NCBI GenBank assembly: GCA_037447655.1
Contig: JBBHKE010000030.1
Coordinates: 186,001-250,000, forward strand
Source of the DNA: Zygnema cylindricum
Lineage: Eukaryota > Streptophyta > Zygnematophyceae > Zygnematales > Zygnemataceae
Direction of reading: 5' to 3'
DNA length: 64,000 nucleotides
Under the pieces are notes generated by a model. It searched no databases. It had not been told where the DNA came from and saw only the letters and a list, made by a program, of their open reading frames with translations. This document shows positions 44,742 through 57,300 of the stretch, piece by piece; the stretch's first letter is position 1; every line of letters begins with the position of its first letter. The translations under genes and the position numbers were made by a program.

Positions 44742-45393
44742 GTAAACTTACAAAAAACTACAATGTGTCTCTCTCTCTAGGCAGCATGGGCAGCCATGGC
44801 TAAAGCTGTCTCTCCAACCTTCAATGATTGCGACAAGTGTGGGGGTTTGGAGAGTGGAACGAGAGGCAGGCTGCTTTTGTTGACTTCCTCTTTATTAATT
44901 TTCCCTTTATTCAGACCTAGAAAATACATACATTTCCACATGGCTTTCTCAGCTCTATAGGCATGTCTGAAGAGTGACATAAGTCACTCTCAACAAAAAT
45001 GTGAGTCCGACACACCTTGTCCTATTGTACACAAGGCGTACAGAAAGGACAACGGCCGTAGTACTTTTCAGTACTGTGCTGTCTTATGATTCGAGCATAC
45101 TTTAGTAGATAGGGGTTGTGAGAGGGGTTTAGGATTTAGAGATTTTAGAAGATAGCCGCCTCTCTCCTAATGAACTTGTGTAAATCTTGGCATCTTTGCC
45201 ACATTATAATTTATCGCCTGATTCGACAATTTTTGTGATAATTTTTGCTGCGGACTCATGGGAGTCTAGACTGCATAAGGGTGCAATCACATTGTCTATT
45301 TGCGTGCTTGGGAAGTAGTGGTCTTAGTTTAAAGTGGGTTAGTCAAAAATTGCATAGAGGCTTTTTGAATTTTGTAGCCCATTGGGGAATACA

Positions 45394-46149
45394 CAATTCC
45401 AAAGGTTGGTCACACCATCCGCAATCCCGCTCGCTTCAATACCATGTTAGATTTCCTTGAAATCTGGGCATCGACATGTCTTATACTACGGAAAAGTAAG
45501 TCGGCCTAGGCTCGAACGTATATCTGTGACTTAGCTTTTAGCGCACTAACCAGTGTACCATCAGCTTGATGTATTGCTTTAGCGGGTCCGTACCTGTTTA
45601 ATTAAGGCTGCTTTGAGTGTGACGTATCACATTCTACCCCGTATTGAACTTGCATTCACGTGCCAGCCAAACAGGGCCATGGAGGGGTTTTGACCAACGG
45701 ATGCCATTTCGCAAAAGCCAAGTTTGTAGAAGTGCCTCTCTCTCCTCTCCCTCTCCCACTATCGCGTCTATCTCACATTTCTTGCAATGAAAAACTTGAA
45801 TAATGGTATCAAATGAAAGATCTCTAAAATTGATTTCTTTTTATCATCTTTGTGCGTATTTTGATAGCAAGTTGTGTGAGAAAAGACTAAAAAACAAAAT
45901 CAGGAACCATGGCGGAAAGTTTTTGAATTTGTGACGTCGACGTTGTCATAATTTGAGCGTGACGTCAAAATTTCATAAACCCTAAACATCTACAATGTCA
46001 CAAGTAGCTAGGCGTCTACAACCGTCGCTATTTTGTAAACGTCATCAATTGTCCCGAGTTTGTAAAATTCTACAACCGTCACGAATTACACCCATGTCTA
46101 CATCCGTCACAATCTAAAGTAATGATTTGATTTCTTTACATATGAATGT
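45394..46149. other. Gene-free stretch with TCTACAA-CGTCAC repeats
   Basis: No coding region is recognised. From about 45988 to 46115 there are four degenerate copies of a word like TCTACAACCGTCAC, at about 45989, 46015, 46071 and 46099, with TGACGTC words upstream near 45933 and 45960. A similar word occurs at 52495. The region may be the remains of a DNA transposon end, but this is weakly supported. Confidence 0.4.
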
Positions 46150-46994
46150 TATGAAAGTAATACGAGCTTTTTTCAGCTTATAACAAAATTTATCTCCAAG
46201 ACATTTTTTATTACAATCGAAGCAAGCATTGTAAGACTCTCTATTTCCTCCCTGATTAAATTGTTTAAACTAATTCTGATTTTGATTAAACAAGTTTTTT
46301 TGCGGGTTAAATTGATTTCTTGGCTCATTAAATTGACCTTTTCTCTCAAATTATGTATTAAATGCCTCTGCTTGCTCAGCCTTGAGAACTTTAGATTTAG
46401 TTTCTTCATCTAGTAAAATATTAATTGCTAACTGTAAAATCTAGCTAGCTTCATCTTTTTGCTTGAGTGTGTCAAAAGCTTCTTTGATATTACTAGTGAG
46501 ACCTCTCATTAGTAATGTTGCCTGTTGAAACTGAGGAAACGTGCCACCTACACAAGCATGAGCATCAATAAGAATTTGAAACTTGTTAGCATACTTAGCC
46601 ATTGATCCGCCACTGTACTCATAGTCCCAAAATTTTCCAGCCAAGAGAAGTTCTTCCTGGACATTAACTTTTCCATATTCGTTTTTAAGAGATTTCTAGA
46701 TGTCAGTCGTTTTTTTCATCCAGATCAGAGACATAGACAAGTCCTCAAATATACTGAATTTTAAAATAGATCGAGCTTGTGAATTTTTCTTAGACCAAGA
46801 TCGATCTGATTCATCCAAGGAACCATCCAGAATATCCAACATGCTAAGGTTTTCGAAGTGAGTCTCCACCATATCTGCCGAATAAACATATTTTTCCCCA
46901 AGAAGATAGGAATTCTTGATAACAGGCTCATAACCTGTTGTTCCACAACCACCGGTGCAGGTGAAGGAGCAACAGTAGTAGTAGAAGTAGACAT
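46150..46994 (-). pseudogene. Copia Gag fragment ending at the zinc knuckle
   Basis: The minus strand starts at ATG 46994 in the LTR (MSTSTTTVAPSPAP), crosses the primer site as VVVEQQVMSLLSRIPIFLG, and continues through the Gag core FWDYEYSGGSMAKYANKFQI and GGTFPQFQQATLLMRGLTSN (46640-46490). A degenerate knuckle, ACFDCNKKCLGDKFC, lies near 46215-46180. Frame breaks occur near 46690 and 46330. The start and Gag core resemble the 21413 element, but its LTR differs. Protease and everything beyond are missing. Confidence 0.8.
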
Positions 46995-47935
46995 GATACA
47001 CTCTCTGAAGCTATCAATAATCCTTCCAAACAGCTATTTTTAGATGCTCACAAAATATGATACACAAGTCACAACTCCACAAAACTTTATCACAATATAG
47101 AGTATTACAAATACTGACAACTGCCAAAGTTTTAACACAATTGATCAAACAAAACTCAAGATATAACACTTTGAAGTTTCCCAAAAATTGTTTCGAGTTT
47201 TACTACTTGAAAGTTTGGATGTCTAGCTATATCAAATGTTCTAAGACCTAAATCTTATGCTCGTAGTGAGTTTCTACTCCTACTTGTCCTATTACATATT
47301 GTTGTACATGCGATACAAATGTTCTGAGAGATACGTCCAATAACCAAACTACAACTAAGGTTTAACTACTCCTAATCACGCTAAAGCTAATTTTGCTACT
47401 GTACAATAAGTATTACTGAGAGATCAATAGAAGTGATTGTACTATTACTTGCCGCCGGCTTAATACTATTGTCTAGATGGGTCCATCTAGATGTTGCAAA
47501 AACACCTGCCAGCAAATCACTTGTGATCTTTTTATGAATCTTGTCCATTAACTTGATTCATATCAACCATAGCTGCGTTGCCTCATTCCAAATCATATTC
47601 AACGTCACCACAGCTTCGTCGCAGCTACGTCGTCGCGTACTGAATAATCCCAACTGCTTTGTCCTATCTGCGTCGCAGCTGTTTTGTCCCATCTGCGTCG
47701 CAACTGCTTTGTCTCATCTGCGTTGCAGCTGCTTTGTCCCATCTGCGTTGCTGCTGCTTTGTTCCGTTCAATGTGTGACACACATGTGGATGTCGGTGTC
47801 ATTCCGAAATACTTGTTCTGTCCTTAAGTGACGACGCCTGTCCTTAAGTGACGACCCCTGTCCTTTACGCTATATTTTATTGTTTTTCTGCCATCACACT
47901 AATTTACTGAAACTTAAAGCTTTTCAAAATCAACA
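46936..47935 (-). repeat. 5' LTR of the 46-kb copia fragment
   Basis: 1000 bp from TGTTGTTCCAC (next to the primer site) to AAAATCAACA. On its right it abuts, without a spacer, the truncated body of gag-only copy 4, so the insertion cut that element. A 25-bp tandem array (47652-47765) and a 20-bp array (47819-47866) lie inside. Confidence 0.8.
47652..47765 (+). repeat. About 4.5 copies of a 25-bp tandem repeat in an LTR
   Basis: Units are variants of AACTGCTTTGTCCTATCTGC plus GTCGC. Four full units are followed by a partial one. A 20-bp unit, TGTCCTTAAGTGACGACGCC, repeats twice plus a start at 47819-47866. Confidence 0.85.
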
Positions 47936-49122
47936 AATGATTCTTGTGAGGGAGTGCACTAAGGAGCTTAGTAAGGGAAGTGACATGGTGAATGCACTAA
48001 CAGCTATTGGTGACTAGCGGAACTGTGATGAGAGGAATGATGGTGACGGGCGGAAGCGTGATGAGAGGAATGATGGTGACAGGCGGAAGCGTGATGAGAG
48101 GAATAAAGACAAAGATAAACCTTATCAGAACTTTGGTGGAGATAGACGGAGAGGAAAAAAAAGAGGAGCCTCGAAAAGAAGGGTTTCCTTCTTTTGTAGA
48201 AAATCGGGTTACTATATGGTGGAATGTCCTTGTTTGGAATAAATTATAATTTGGAATGTGAATGAGAGGAAGAACGGGAAGAGGAGAAACATGATGAAGA
48301 GATTTTGGAGCTTTTCCACATTTGTAGTATGGGGAAGAGAGAAAAGCACACAGAAATTCCATGAAAGCAACAATGTGTTTTTGGTGGTATAAGGGAGGTA
48401 AAGAGAAAGGAGGTATTTGAGGAAGTTAAAAATAATGAAGATATTTTCATAGATATTTTGGAGACAGAAAAATGGTTGAAAGAGGAGACTATAGCAGATT
48501 CCATGGAAAAGGGAGAAGTATATATAGGGGGGGGGCTCCAAAGGATACAGGAAAAGAGGAATATTTAATGAAAGGTTTAAAAGAGGAGAAATATTTTCTG
48601 GGAATCAAAATAGAAAGTGATAGTCAAAAGAATTTCATAGGAGAGAGTGAGGAAAGTTCAAAAAATAGGGTAATTATCATAGATAATCATTTAAGTGGAG
48701 AAAATGTAAGGGTTATTAAAACTTTAATAGGGACTAGTATTTTTTGGGAAAATTTGGGGGAGGATGGATTTGACATCACTACTTCGTGTAATGTCTCTTA
48801 TGAAGATGTGCTTGTAAAAGGGTTATCATCCTAATATGTGTTGCAGATTGGGGATGGGGCTGACTGTTGGAACTGCAAAAGGGAAAGTGGATTTTTTTTG
48901 GATGAAAAAGAAATGAGGTGGATAAAATCTTTGCTCGGATTTATGAAAATTAGCATGTAAAATAAAATGTGTAATCAACAAGATGCATCGTTAATTTCAG
49001 CTCATCTAATACACTTCTTTAAAATACAAGGGTAATCATTTACAGTTTTATAAGGAGAAATGAAAGAAGAAAAAAAAATGTATATTTTTGTTTTTTTTGT
49101 GTAGACTAGAAAATAAGGGTAC
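47936..49122 (+). pseudogene. Gag-only copia body, copy 4, 5' truncated
   Basis: It begins in mid-Gag (MILVRECTKELSKGSD), equivalent to about 42410 in copy 3. A 33-bp repeat encoding the basic linker is expanded to more than two units at 48024-48105. A damaged zinc knuckle follows (SFFCRKSGYYMVECP near 48190-48235). Then come the RT stub KGLKEEKYFLGIKIESDSQK (about 48570-48630), the block ending ITTSCNVSYEDVLVKGL, and the RNase H tail to 49040. Polypurine tract AAAATAAGGGT precedes the LTR. It has the same missing segments as copies 1-3, with several frameshifts. Confidence 0.82.
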
Positions 49123-50239
49123 TGTTGAAATTAATGTATTTTCTTGGTCTATGTTAGGATATAAAAGAAGCAAAGGCAGTCTTCCTTTAAACTCCCTTCT
49201 ATAAGCCCCCACACTTGTAGTAGTCACTGAAGGTTGGATAGGGAACAAGAGCCATGGTTGCTTAGATCCTCTAGAGAGAAAAGGAGAAAACTTGGTAGAT
49301 TTACCAAAAAATGATTTGCAACCCAGGAATTGATCCTAGTACCTACCCTCCGTCAAATCACTCGTAGTCGTTAGCTTTGACCGTTCAGTCTAGGACCATT
49401 TCTGAAGTATACAGGGTTTCGTAGATATATAAACATATACACATAGGACATTTCGTTTAACTAATGAAACGTACGGTATAACATAGAACTTGTTATGTAC
49501 TATAGTACTGCACAAAATAAATGTTGGGAACATTTATTTCAACGGCTTTTTTTAGAAGTCGATCTAATCGGACAGCCGTGGTAAGCGTCGATATTGTAGC
49601 AAAGACATTTTGGTTGTTTTCGGATGCCGCCACTCCAGATGACATGTGGCATCGTCATACAGGTTTGCGCAATCTCCGCATCGTACGACAACAACTTCAG
49701 ATGTGATGGATGTCACCGGCATAGACATGCCGTAGAAATGTCGTACAAAAAGTATTTTGATGCATGTACTTTAATGTACGGTACAGTCTTATGATTGGAT
49801 CCATACTTCACTAGAAGGGATTTTAGAGAGGGAATAGGACTTAACATTTTTTGGTAGGTAGTCGCCTGTCTGTGAGAGCACCTTTTTATAAAAAGGCTAA
49901 CTTTGAGCAGCCATAACTAACTACTTAGTTGACTATTTTCAGTGATTTTTTGTGCTGCAGACTCAAGGGAGTCAATCTTTTACAATGGTGTAGTCTGTTA
50001 GAGTTTTTGCCTGCTAGGGTGGCTGCATTTCTAAATGAGAGTCAAAATGGGGGAATGTGTCCAAATACTCTAGAGCACACAAAAAGTTTTATTTCAAAAG
50101 AGGGGGGGGAATCTGTATTGGGGTTCTGATTCTTAAAGTGTCATTCATTTGGGTTTGTATAAACTTAGAGTTGGCACCATCTAGATAAGTTTTTTTGGAT
50201 ACGAGAATTCTTTGGGAGAATGGAGCTCACAGAATTTCA
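49123..50239 (+). repeat. 3' LTR of gag-only copy 4
   Basis: 1117 bp from TGTTGAAATTAATG to CACAGAATTTCA. It contains a degenerate minus-strand tRNA-like module (49310-49400), GTAC words at 49742-49793, and the segment resembling the LTR-encoded gag start near 50220. TAGAT follows; the matching left duplication is lost with the 5' end. Confidence 0.85.
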
Positions 50240-53200
50240 TAGATATGTGCCCAATAGATATATTCATTTTTGTCAAAAACAAGTTTCTTTAACAACAGTC
50301 TCCAAAGTTGTTTTTGTTGTGGTAGGAGTAACACCTATTGAAATAAAGGCTATCACAAAAAAATAAGGAAAAACAACAAAGTTGTTTCCGCTAACATAAT
50401 AACTTTGATCCACTTTTTAATATCATCAAAACTACGTGTATTCAACTTGCACCAAATACACATTACTGCGTGGGTAGATTATTGACAAAGTGTCTTGCAA
50501 AACGCCCCAAAAAATTTAGAGATATTAACCAAAAAATATGAATAGAATGCAGAGTTGTGTTTTTTAAACATGTGAAAGGATTGCAATGGTTCAATCAAGT
50601 AATAAATAATAAGCACTTGATATGTGTGATCAAACGCACACAAGCGACAATTGACTTTTGTCGAGATCACAATGACGGAGTGAATGCTTCGTGTACGTAA
50701 TTTCATGTCGATGAACAACATTTTAATATACATAAGTTAGTTTAATACTTATTAGTTTATTCTTGTGTAAATCAGATGGTGGCTTTAGCTGACTAAATAT
50801 GGTTTTGTTCTTATCAACGATCCTCACGTTTGAGAGTAACCATAATAAAAAAACCATTTTGTAGAGCTCTTTCGTTTTATGCCACAATTATTGTGTTTCA
50901 TTCAAAAAAGTGTCAAATAGTAGTGGTAGTGGGAGAGGGGGTGGGGAAGAGGCGTCTTCAAGGATTTCGATTTTGCGAGAATGATATTCGTTGCTAGAGA
51001 CGTGTACAAGGAAAAAATTCGGACAGGTTGAAAATTGACAATTGATCAAAAAGTACGTACAAGTTGCAAATGGATAATTTTCTTTGTTCTTTTGTACTGC
51101 ACGTTTTGCAAAAATGTTTAAAAGTCAGCAAAACGTGGAAAATCATAATCATATTCGTTGTTAGATTGTTACTTTAAACAAAATTGACTCGCGAGTTATC
51201 TTCAAGTAATATTTGAAAATGAGTTGAAATGATGGCGTAGTGGGTCGAAAATAGGAAGACGACAAGTTATAGTATATTTGAAGTTTCAAAATGACTGAGG
51301 TTGTACTATAGTTTTCACAAATTTTTGCACAAAAAAATATTTTCTCGTTGTAAGCTATGTTTTGGCGAAAAAGACAAGAAAAATCCTTTAAAATATACGT
51401 AGAAACACACCGTGTGTCTTAAAGTTTCTCCTCATATGGTCTAGAGAATACTAAAGCTTTATAGAAAAAACAACGTTGAGTTTGAACTAAAGTGTAACTT
51501 GAACGACTTCTTGAAGATTTGTCTCTTGTATTACAAAAAGTACGAGTGGTTTGTGACACGCTTTTATATGACTTGCCACACCGACACCTATGACGTAAAT
51601 AATCATCAAACTAGTGCAAAAAACCTTGTATGAAAGTATACTGAAAAAATGATTTTCATTTGGATAAAAACGAAAAGTAAGGTTTGCCGAAGGTTAAAGA
51701 TATCATAGACTCAAAGGGGAGGTGCTACCTTTGTGAGGAAATAAGTTATGGAAATTGTTAGGGGTTGGGAACCTTAAGTGGATAGGCTTAGGAGGAGATT
51801 TAATAGATGATTGATGGTGGTTGATGAAAGGGATGGTTTAACGGAAGGGTGAAAGACAAAGTTTGAGATTGCTCCCTACTGTGAGGGTGACAACACCATT
51901 GTAATAGTTCAAATACCAAAGGTGAGTCACTGACTACGCCGACCCCAGAGGTTTAGGGTATGTCCCCATGTAACAAAGCAAGGGTATTTTTTGTGTCATT
52001 TTCAAGTAAAACTTAGCGTTATGCCGCGTAAATGATAGCCGTGCAAAGAAATCGAAAAAATTAGAAGTACATTTTGCGACATCGTCGAACTTAGAATGTA
52101 CTATAAGTTGTCGTCTTGTGTTTTTTGACCCACGACCACGTCAAGAAACGTCATTTTCAAACTTTTCTTTAAAACACATCGACAGTGTTTTTAAATTAGA
52201 GTATCACTGTTAAACAAATAAAAATACATATTCGCACGTGTCGAAATTTTCAAAAGTTTCAAAAGATTTCAAGCGACGAGGAAAAGTACACGGTTCGCTA
52301 TGTTTTTTCGGTTTGAGTTTTGTACGACGAGTAAAATTACACAATTTGTTTTGTTTTGTCCGTTTCCGTCCGGTACGGATTCTTTTTGCAGGGGTCTTGA
52401 AATCCCGATGGCATTTCACGTGGACCGGACAAGAGACGCGAAGGCAAAGCGCATCTTCTTCAACCATGAAACCACACAGACGGGAAGGCTGTACGTCTAC
52501 AATGTCACGGTAAAACATGCGACGTCATAAGCAACTACAAAAAACAACGTGTGCCATCACAGATTGTAGACATTGACAGTCGTCGAGGGCATTGTCGACG
52601 AATACAATTGTCACACCCTTAAGTAACAATTCCGTTGTTGCCTATAGGGACAGCTGAAAACCGGGTCCGGATGATCTGTGCTAAAAATAAAAAGTAAGTT
52701 CCTTAAGTTATAAGTACACGAGGACATACCTTTACACTCATTACGAAAGTTAGGTCGACCCTGACGCCTTTTCACATACATAATCTGCTCGAAGCGACGG
52801 ACAACTTTGAAACTATGCCAAGCGCAAACGCTTGTCGGCTGGTGATATTCTTCTAAACAATGAACCCGGAGTAGACGGCGTAAAGTAGCATTTTTCTTGA
52901 AGGACGTGTTTGGTTCGAACAATCTCGAAACTTCGGCCACGACTTCTTAGTTCGTTTTTAGGCCATTTCTCTTCCGAATGTCACCAGATTATGCGTGAAT
53001 AAAGTTAAGACAATCTTTTCAAAATCGTGTCTTCTCTTTCTATATTCCCTATATTTTGGTCGCCTATTAACTCCTAAACGGTTCCACCAAATTAGGCCAA
53101 AATTTTTGCAAAGGCACATCTAAACAATACGGTTCGGCAATTCCACTCTAGTGAATGGACATTGCTAAGCGAATCTTCAATCTTCCACACAAAAATGAAC

Positions 53201-54200
53201 ACACAAATTAGTAAGCGCAAAAGAATGAAGTAGGTGAGCAAAAAAACTTGATAGAAAACGTAAAAAAATAAGGTCATGGTGTTAATCTTAGTTGAGATTA
53301 AAAAATTAGTACTGTTTAGTTTCTAGTTTTCGAACTGTCTAGTTTAGTATGGCCCCTCAAAAGCAACGAGCGTCACATTTTTTTTCCTCCATCCTATCAA
53401 GCGTGTGACACCCATTAATGGTCGTTGTAACCTCTCGATTCGTCCTTTAAATCAACCATACTGGAATCTTTGACAAACATTTTTGACATGGCACCTCGTC
53501 ACAACCTTAAAAAGAAAAAACCATCCTTTACCTCGGGGACTATGTTCAAAGCTGACTGTCCAAGCGTGAAATTGTTGATAAGTAATAATCGCATGGAACC
53601 GTGGAATTGTACTTGTTCTGTGTGAAACCCTGTTCGATGTGAATGTTGTACCGAACGGACAGATCATAAAGTTTGTACAATACTCAGCATGTACGGTCGT
53701 ATCCCTTTTTTTGGAATGCAACACCCCGTACCGGACGACGTCCTGTTTGCGACATAGTTTTGTGAACACGTGACTTTTAGTTTGTTTTTTTAGCGCTCGA
53801 TATTGTATCGGGGAGCGGGATGGCCGTCAGATGGCGGGCATTGCGCCACGGTCCTTCACCTCTCACCGTCTGCTGGTCGTTGGATTCGGGCCTCCGCGAC
53901 CATATATATATTTTTTCTTTTCGTCCTCCGGTGTCCCAACCATATCAAAGTTCCACATCACCTTACGTATGTCTCGTTCCAAGCCTATCTTCATCGGACG
54001 GCATATGCATCTATCCAATCAAGTAGTTTACCTCTTTTAGTATAGAATGGTAGCTGGCTGGGATAATCTTGTGCCAAACACATAAAGTGTACGTCACATC
54101 TGCCATGATCGACGGCAGACATCTAGTTTTACAAAAACATGGTGATGTTCACATCACATTCAAGGTCGAGATCTCCTAGTAGTCGTGGTTGGGATAAAGT
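50240..54200. other. Gene-free region upstream of the EF-Ts gene
   Basis: About 4 kb of AT-rich DNA. ORFs of 60-110 codons occur on both strands, often as overlapping mirror pairs (for example 52210-52518 and 52238-52513), and none shows a known domain. No LTR, TIR pair or tRNA-like structure was recognised. The promoter of the EF-Ts gene should lie at its right end. Confidence 0.5.
53900..53913 (+). promoter_or_regulatory. TATA-like sequence, tentative
   Basis: CATATATATATTTT lies about 450 bp before the start codon. It fits a TATA box, but the distance would require a long 5' UTR or an upstream intron. Confidence 0.2.
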
Positions 54201-54292
54201 CAGCTGAAACGCACACGTCAGTCTTTTGGTTCTGCAGTGCACTGTGTGCCTCAGCAGGAACAAGAAGGCAGCAAGCACAGAGCCCTGGCGGC

Positions 54293-54300
54293 TAGGGTTT
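54293..54300 (+). promoter_or_regulatory. Telo-box (AAACCCTA, reversed) before the EF-Ts gene
   Basis: TAGGGTTT lies 54 bases before the start codon. Telo-boxes are common in promoters and leaders of plant genes for translation components, so this one fits the gene's role. Confidence 0.5.
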
Positions 54301-54353
54301 AGTCGAATTATTATTGAAATCTTCAGTTAACGGCATACAGGCTACTGTTTCAC

Positions 54354-57300
54354 ATGGCTTCTCTGTCAAGCATGGCTGTCGCCCAGGGAGCAGCTGCTAT
54401 ACTTGACCGATCTTTGTTTCAGACTGTGGTAATTGATTGACCATTTAATTGATATGAATGTGATTGAAAGGATAAATGCAAATCAACTTGAGCTAACCAA
54501 TGTGATGTAATTTCATGAAGTGTGAATAACTTGTCATTTATTGAAATGTGACGGAAATTGTGACGGAAATTGTGATGGAGATATGTTGGTGGAAACATGT
54601 AGGAATTGTGAAACTTTGAACAAAATTGTACGACCTGGAGTAGAAAAAGTAGCTGGAAAGGACGAGGTGATAGGAGCTGGGTTATGGATGGGTTTAAGAC
54701 TGATTGAAATGATTTTCTCACTTTGTATAGTTGGAGGAATATTGTTAGAGAACCAGACGGAGATGGTCAGGATTCAACTATTGTTTGCTCAAATTGTTTG
54801 TTCAGCATGCTGTTTTCAAGCAGTGAACATTGTGCTCAAATTGCTCAATTTGTGAAGCGGGATTTGTTACCTTCAGAGTTATGAATAAGGTTCTCGCTGC
54901 AATTGGATGCAGGCAAGTGCAAATGGAGTTCACCGATCATCCAGTGGTCAACGTCAAGCTCCTGTCTTGGGAGCTGCATGGAGGTACATTCTTTCCTCTG
55001 TAAACTGCTGAATATCCCTGGTTGTTGTTTTTTCTCTTGTCTTCTCCTTGTCAAAATTTTCATCACGGCAGTATGGAAAAGAGTGTCATGGTGTGTTTGT
55101 GAGGGTGTATAATTGCAGACCCGTCACGAAATGGACACCAAGAGGTGTCTACCTGGGCGGTATCCTGAGTTTACAGTCACAGGTTCAGAAGTCTGTCAGC
55201 TCAAGCCGTGGGGTTCGAATTACAAGGTGTGCTGTAGAAGTTGAAGGAGAGACTGCGGTAGAAGAGCCCATTGTGGTTGAAGGAAACTCAATTCCTGGAG
55301 ATTCTGAGACTGCTCCAGATGCAGCTACATCTCAGGCACAAGGAGATAAAGCTCGGCGTGGTCCACTTTCCCGTCAACGAAGGAGGATCACTGTAGACAT
55401 GAAAGATTTGCAAGTCGGGCAAAGTTATGAAGGCAAAGTGGTATGTTCTCCTATTTGACTCTTTGCATCTTAGTCACCAAGAAAGTATTGGGGCAATCTG
55501 CTTTGTGTTTACTTGAATGAAGAATTTGAGCACAACTTGGTAAGTTGCAGCTAATAGTTAGATGTCACAATTTTTTTTTTTTGCATCTTTTTCATATGTG
55601 TGTTATGCAAATTTTAGCTTCTCCTGGAGCAGACTTCATTCCTTCTGGCAGATGACATGACACTTGAAGCTACCAGTTTCGCTTTTCTGAAACTAATGAA
55701 TTGCAGCATTTGGACTATGAGAATTTGGTGTCTTCGGATTCTGTTTACAGACTGCTGTATCTTGTTCCTGGTTGCAGAAAACAATCGTAGCTTATGGCTG
55801 TTTTGTGGACATTGGAACATTCACAGACGGTTTGGTCCATATATCTGAGTTATCGGTAAGGCTAATTTCAAGTATTGACATCTGATGTCGATACCCTAGG
55901 TTAGTGTTAGAAAACCGTTAGTCTTTTGTACGCAATTTGCACAGCTAACATGGTTTTTCATCCATGTTAAACAATTTATACGCTTTTTTGTTGGATGGTG
56001 CCTTTCTTTTGATTTATAAATAGGGAAATATTTCTCATTCAATTTCCTCTTGCTTGTGCAGTACACCTTGAGTTGTTATAGCGTTAATAACATTAATTTA
56101 GTGACGGTTTTTATTTGCCCTCTGACCACAATAGTGCTAATAATACTAATTGTTTTTTTCTTAATGCTCATTCTTTAAACAGTTACAAACAGACATTCCT
56201 TTTGGATCTGAATTAGAATCAATTACACTATAAACCCCGCGCTTATAATTTTTTACCCCAGTAATGATTGATTGTGTACTTTTTGTTCGCTGTACTTTGT
56301 GGTTGGGCACATTGGCAGAGTGGATTTGTGGACAGTGTTGAAAACGTCGTATCTATCGGTCAAACTGTGACTGTATGGGTGAAAGAAGTTGACAAGAGCC
56401 GACTTTCTCTCTCCATGCGTGACCGTGCTGCGGAAAGTGAAGCAGATGAATCCTCACGTGGATTTCAGGAGGGAAGTGAAGAATCGGGAGGAGAGAGGGC
56501 ATTTGCCCGTGGGAAAGTGGCTGGAAGGGGTACTCGCAGACCGCCTCGGGAAGATCAGCAAGCAACTCATAATTTTAAGAAGGGACAGGTGCTCACTGAA
56601 CTACACTGCCCATCGCTATTAGAGTTGGTGATATATTAGTATTAATACGCTCACAGAATTAACTACATTGAATTATGTTATGTCTGGGCCAGTTATGTAG
56701 ATAGTGTTGTTAAGACTAATATATGATTTTGGGTCAGGAAAATGCTCACTTGAATTGTGGTGATAAAACTCTGATAGCGATCTGCAGTACGTAGTTCATT
56801 ATGGCTCTCGTTTTCTGACTTTGTTTTGTGAAAAATATCAGACCTTTAAGTCAGTGTATGTAAACCTTAAAACAATTACCACCATCAGCATTATCTGCAT
56901 GTAATGCATCAGCTATGTGAGATTGTGGTAGTTTTGTAGTTCTGCGGCTGCACGCGACAGAGGTGCCTCCTTAGTGTTTTTGCATACTGCCTTCCAACAG
57001 TCCTGCTGTCAATTAGCAACAGCTGGATTTTTTGTTGATGAGTATCTCTTTTTTGGATGGAAATGTTTGAGGGAAAGCAGAAAGTCAAGGGTACTGTTAA
57101 GAGCATCACAAAGTTTGGTGCATTTATAGAACTTCAGGCAGGTGTTGAGGGCCTTCTTCACACATCCGAAGTTGCTGATGCAGGTTTGTGCTTTATTTCT
57201 GATCTAACAAGTGCTCCGTAAATGAAGATTTTCCTTCCATTTTTAGAACTTTATTGTTTACGAGTCTGAAAGTTTTGCACGTCTAAATTAAGCTACCTGT

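Larger units (their letters stand above)
34106..44940 (-). mobile_element. Gag-only copia element, copy 2, with two insertions in its right LTR
   Basis: Left (3') LTR 34106-35354, body 35355-37245, right (5') LTR 37246-37768 + 40141-40609 + 44747-44940. Target duplications are TGACT (34101-34105) and TGGCT (44941-44945), one mismatch apart. The right LTR was first interrupted by the 37769-40136 insertion and the 40610-44741 element; the order of those two cannot be told. The LTR pair is well diverged, so this copy is old. Confidence 0.85.
32838..45393 (+). mobile_element. Single 3' LTR expanded to 12.5 kb by nested insertions
   Basis: The LTR proper is three pieces: 32838-32943 (starts TGTTGAAATCACTAG), 34056-34105 and 44946-45393 (ends GGGGAATACA). 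Joined, they align in order with the related LTR at 1181-2172, with about 390 bp missing from the middle. Two insertions with target duplications separate them: a solo LTR (GCCCC) and a gag-only element (TGACT/TGGCT), and the latter contains further insertions. Confidence 0.8.

Noticed and set aside
47652-47765. CRISPR-like spaced repeat
   Set aside because: Units are directly adjacent with no spacers and sit in a retrotransposon LTR of a eukaryote. It is a simple tandem array.
52210-52518. Mirror ORF pair of 102 and 91 codons upstream of the EF-Ts gene
   Set aside because: They lie on opposite strands of the same segment with no domain, no splice context and no homologous copy in the window.
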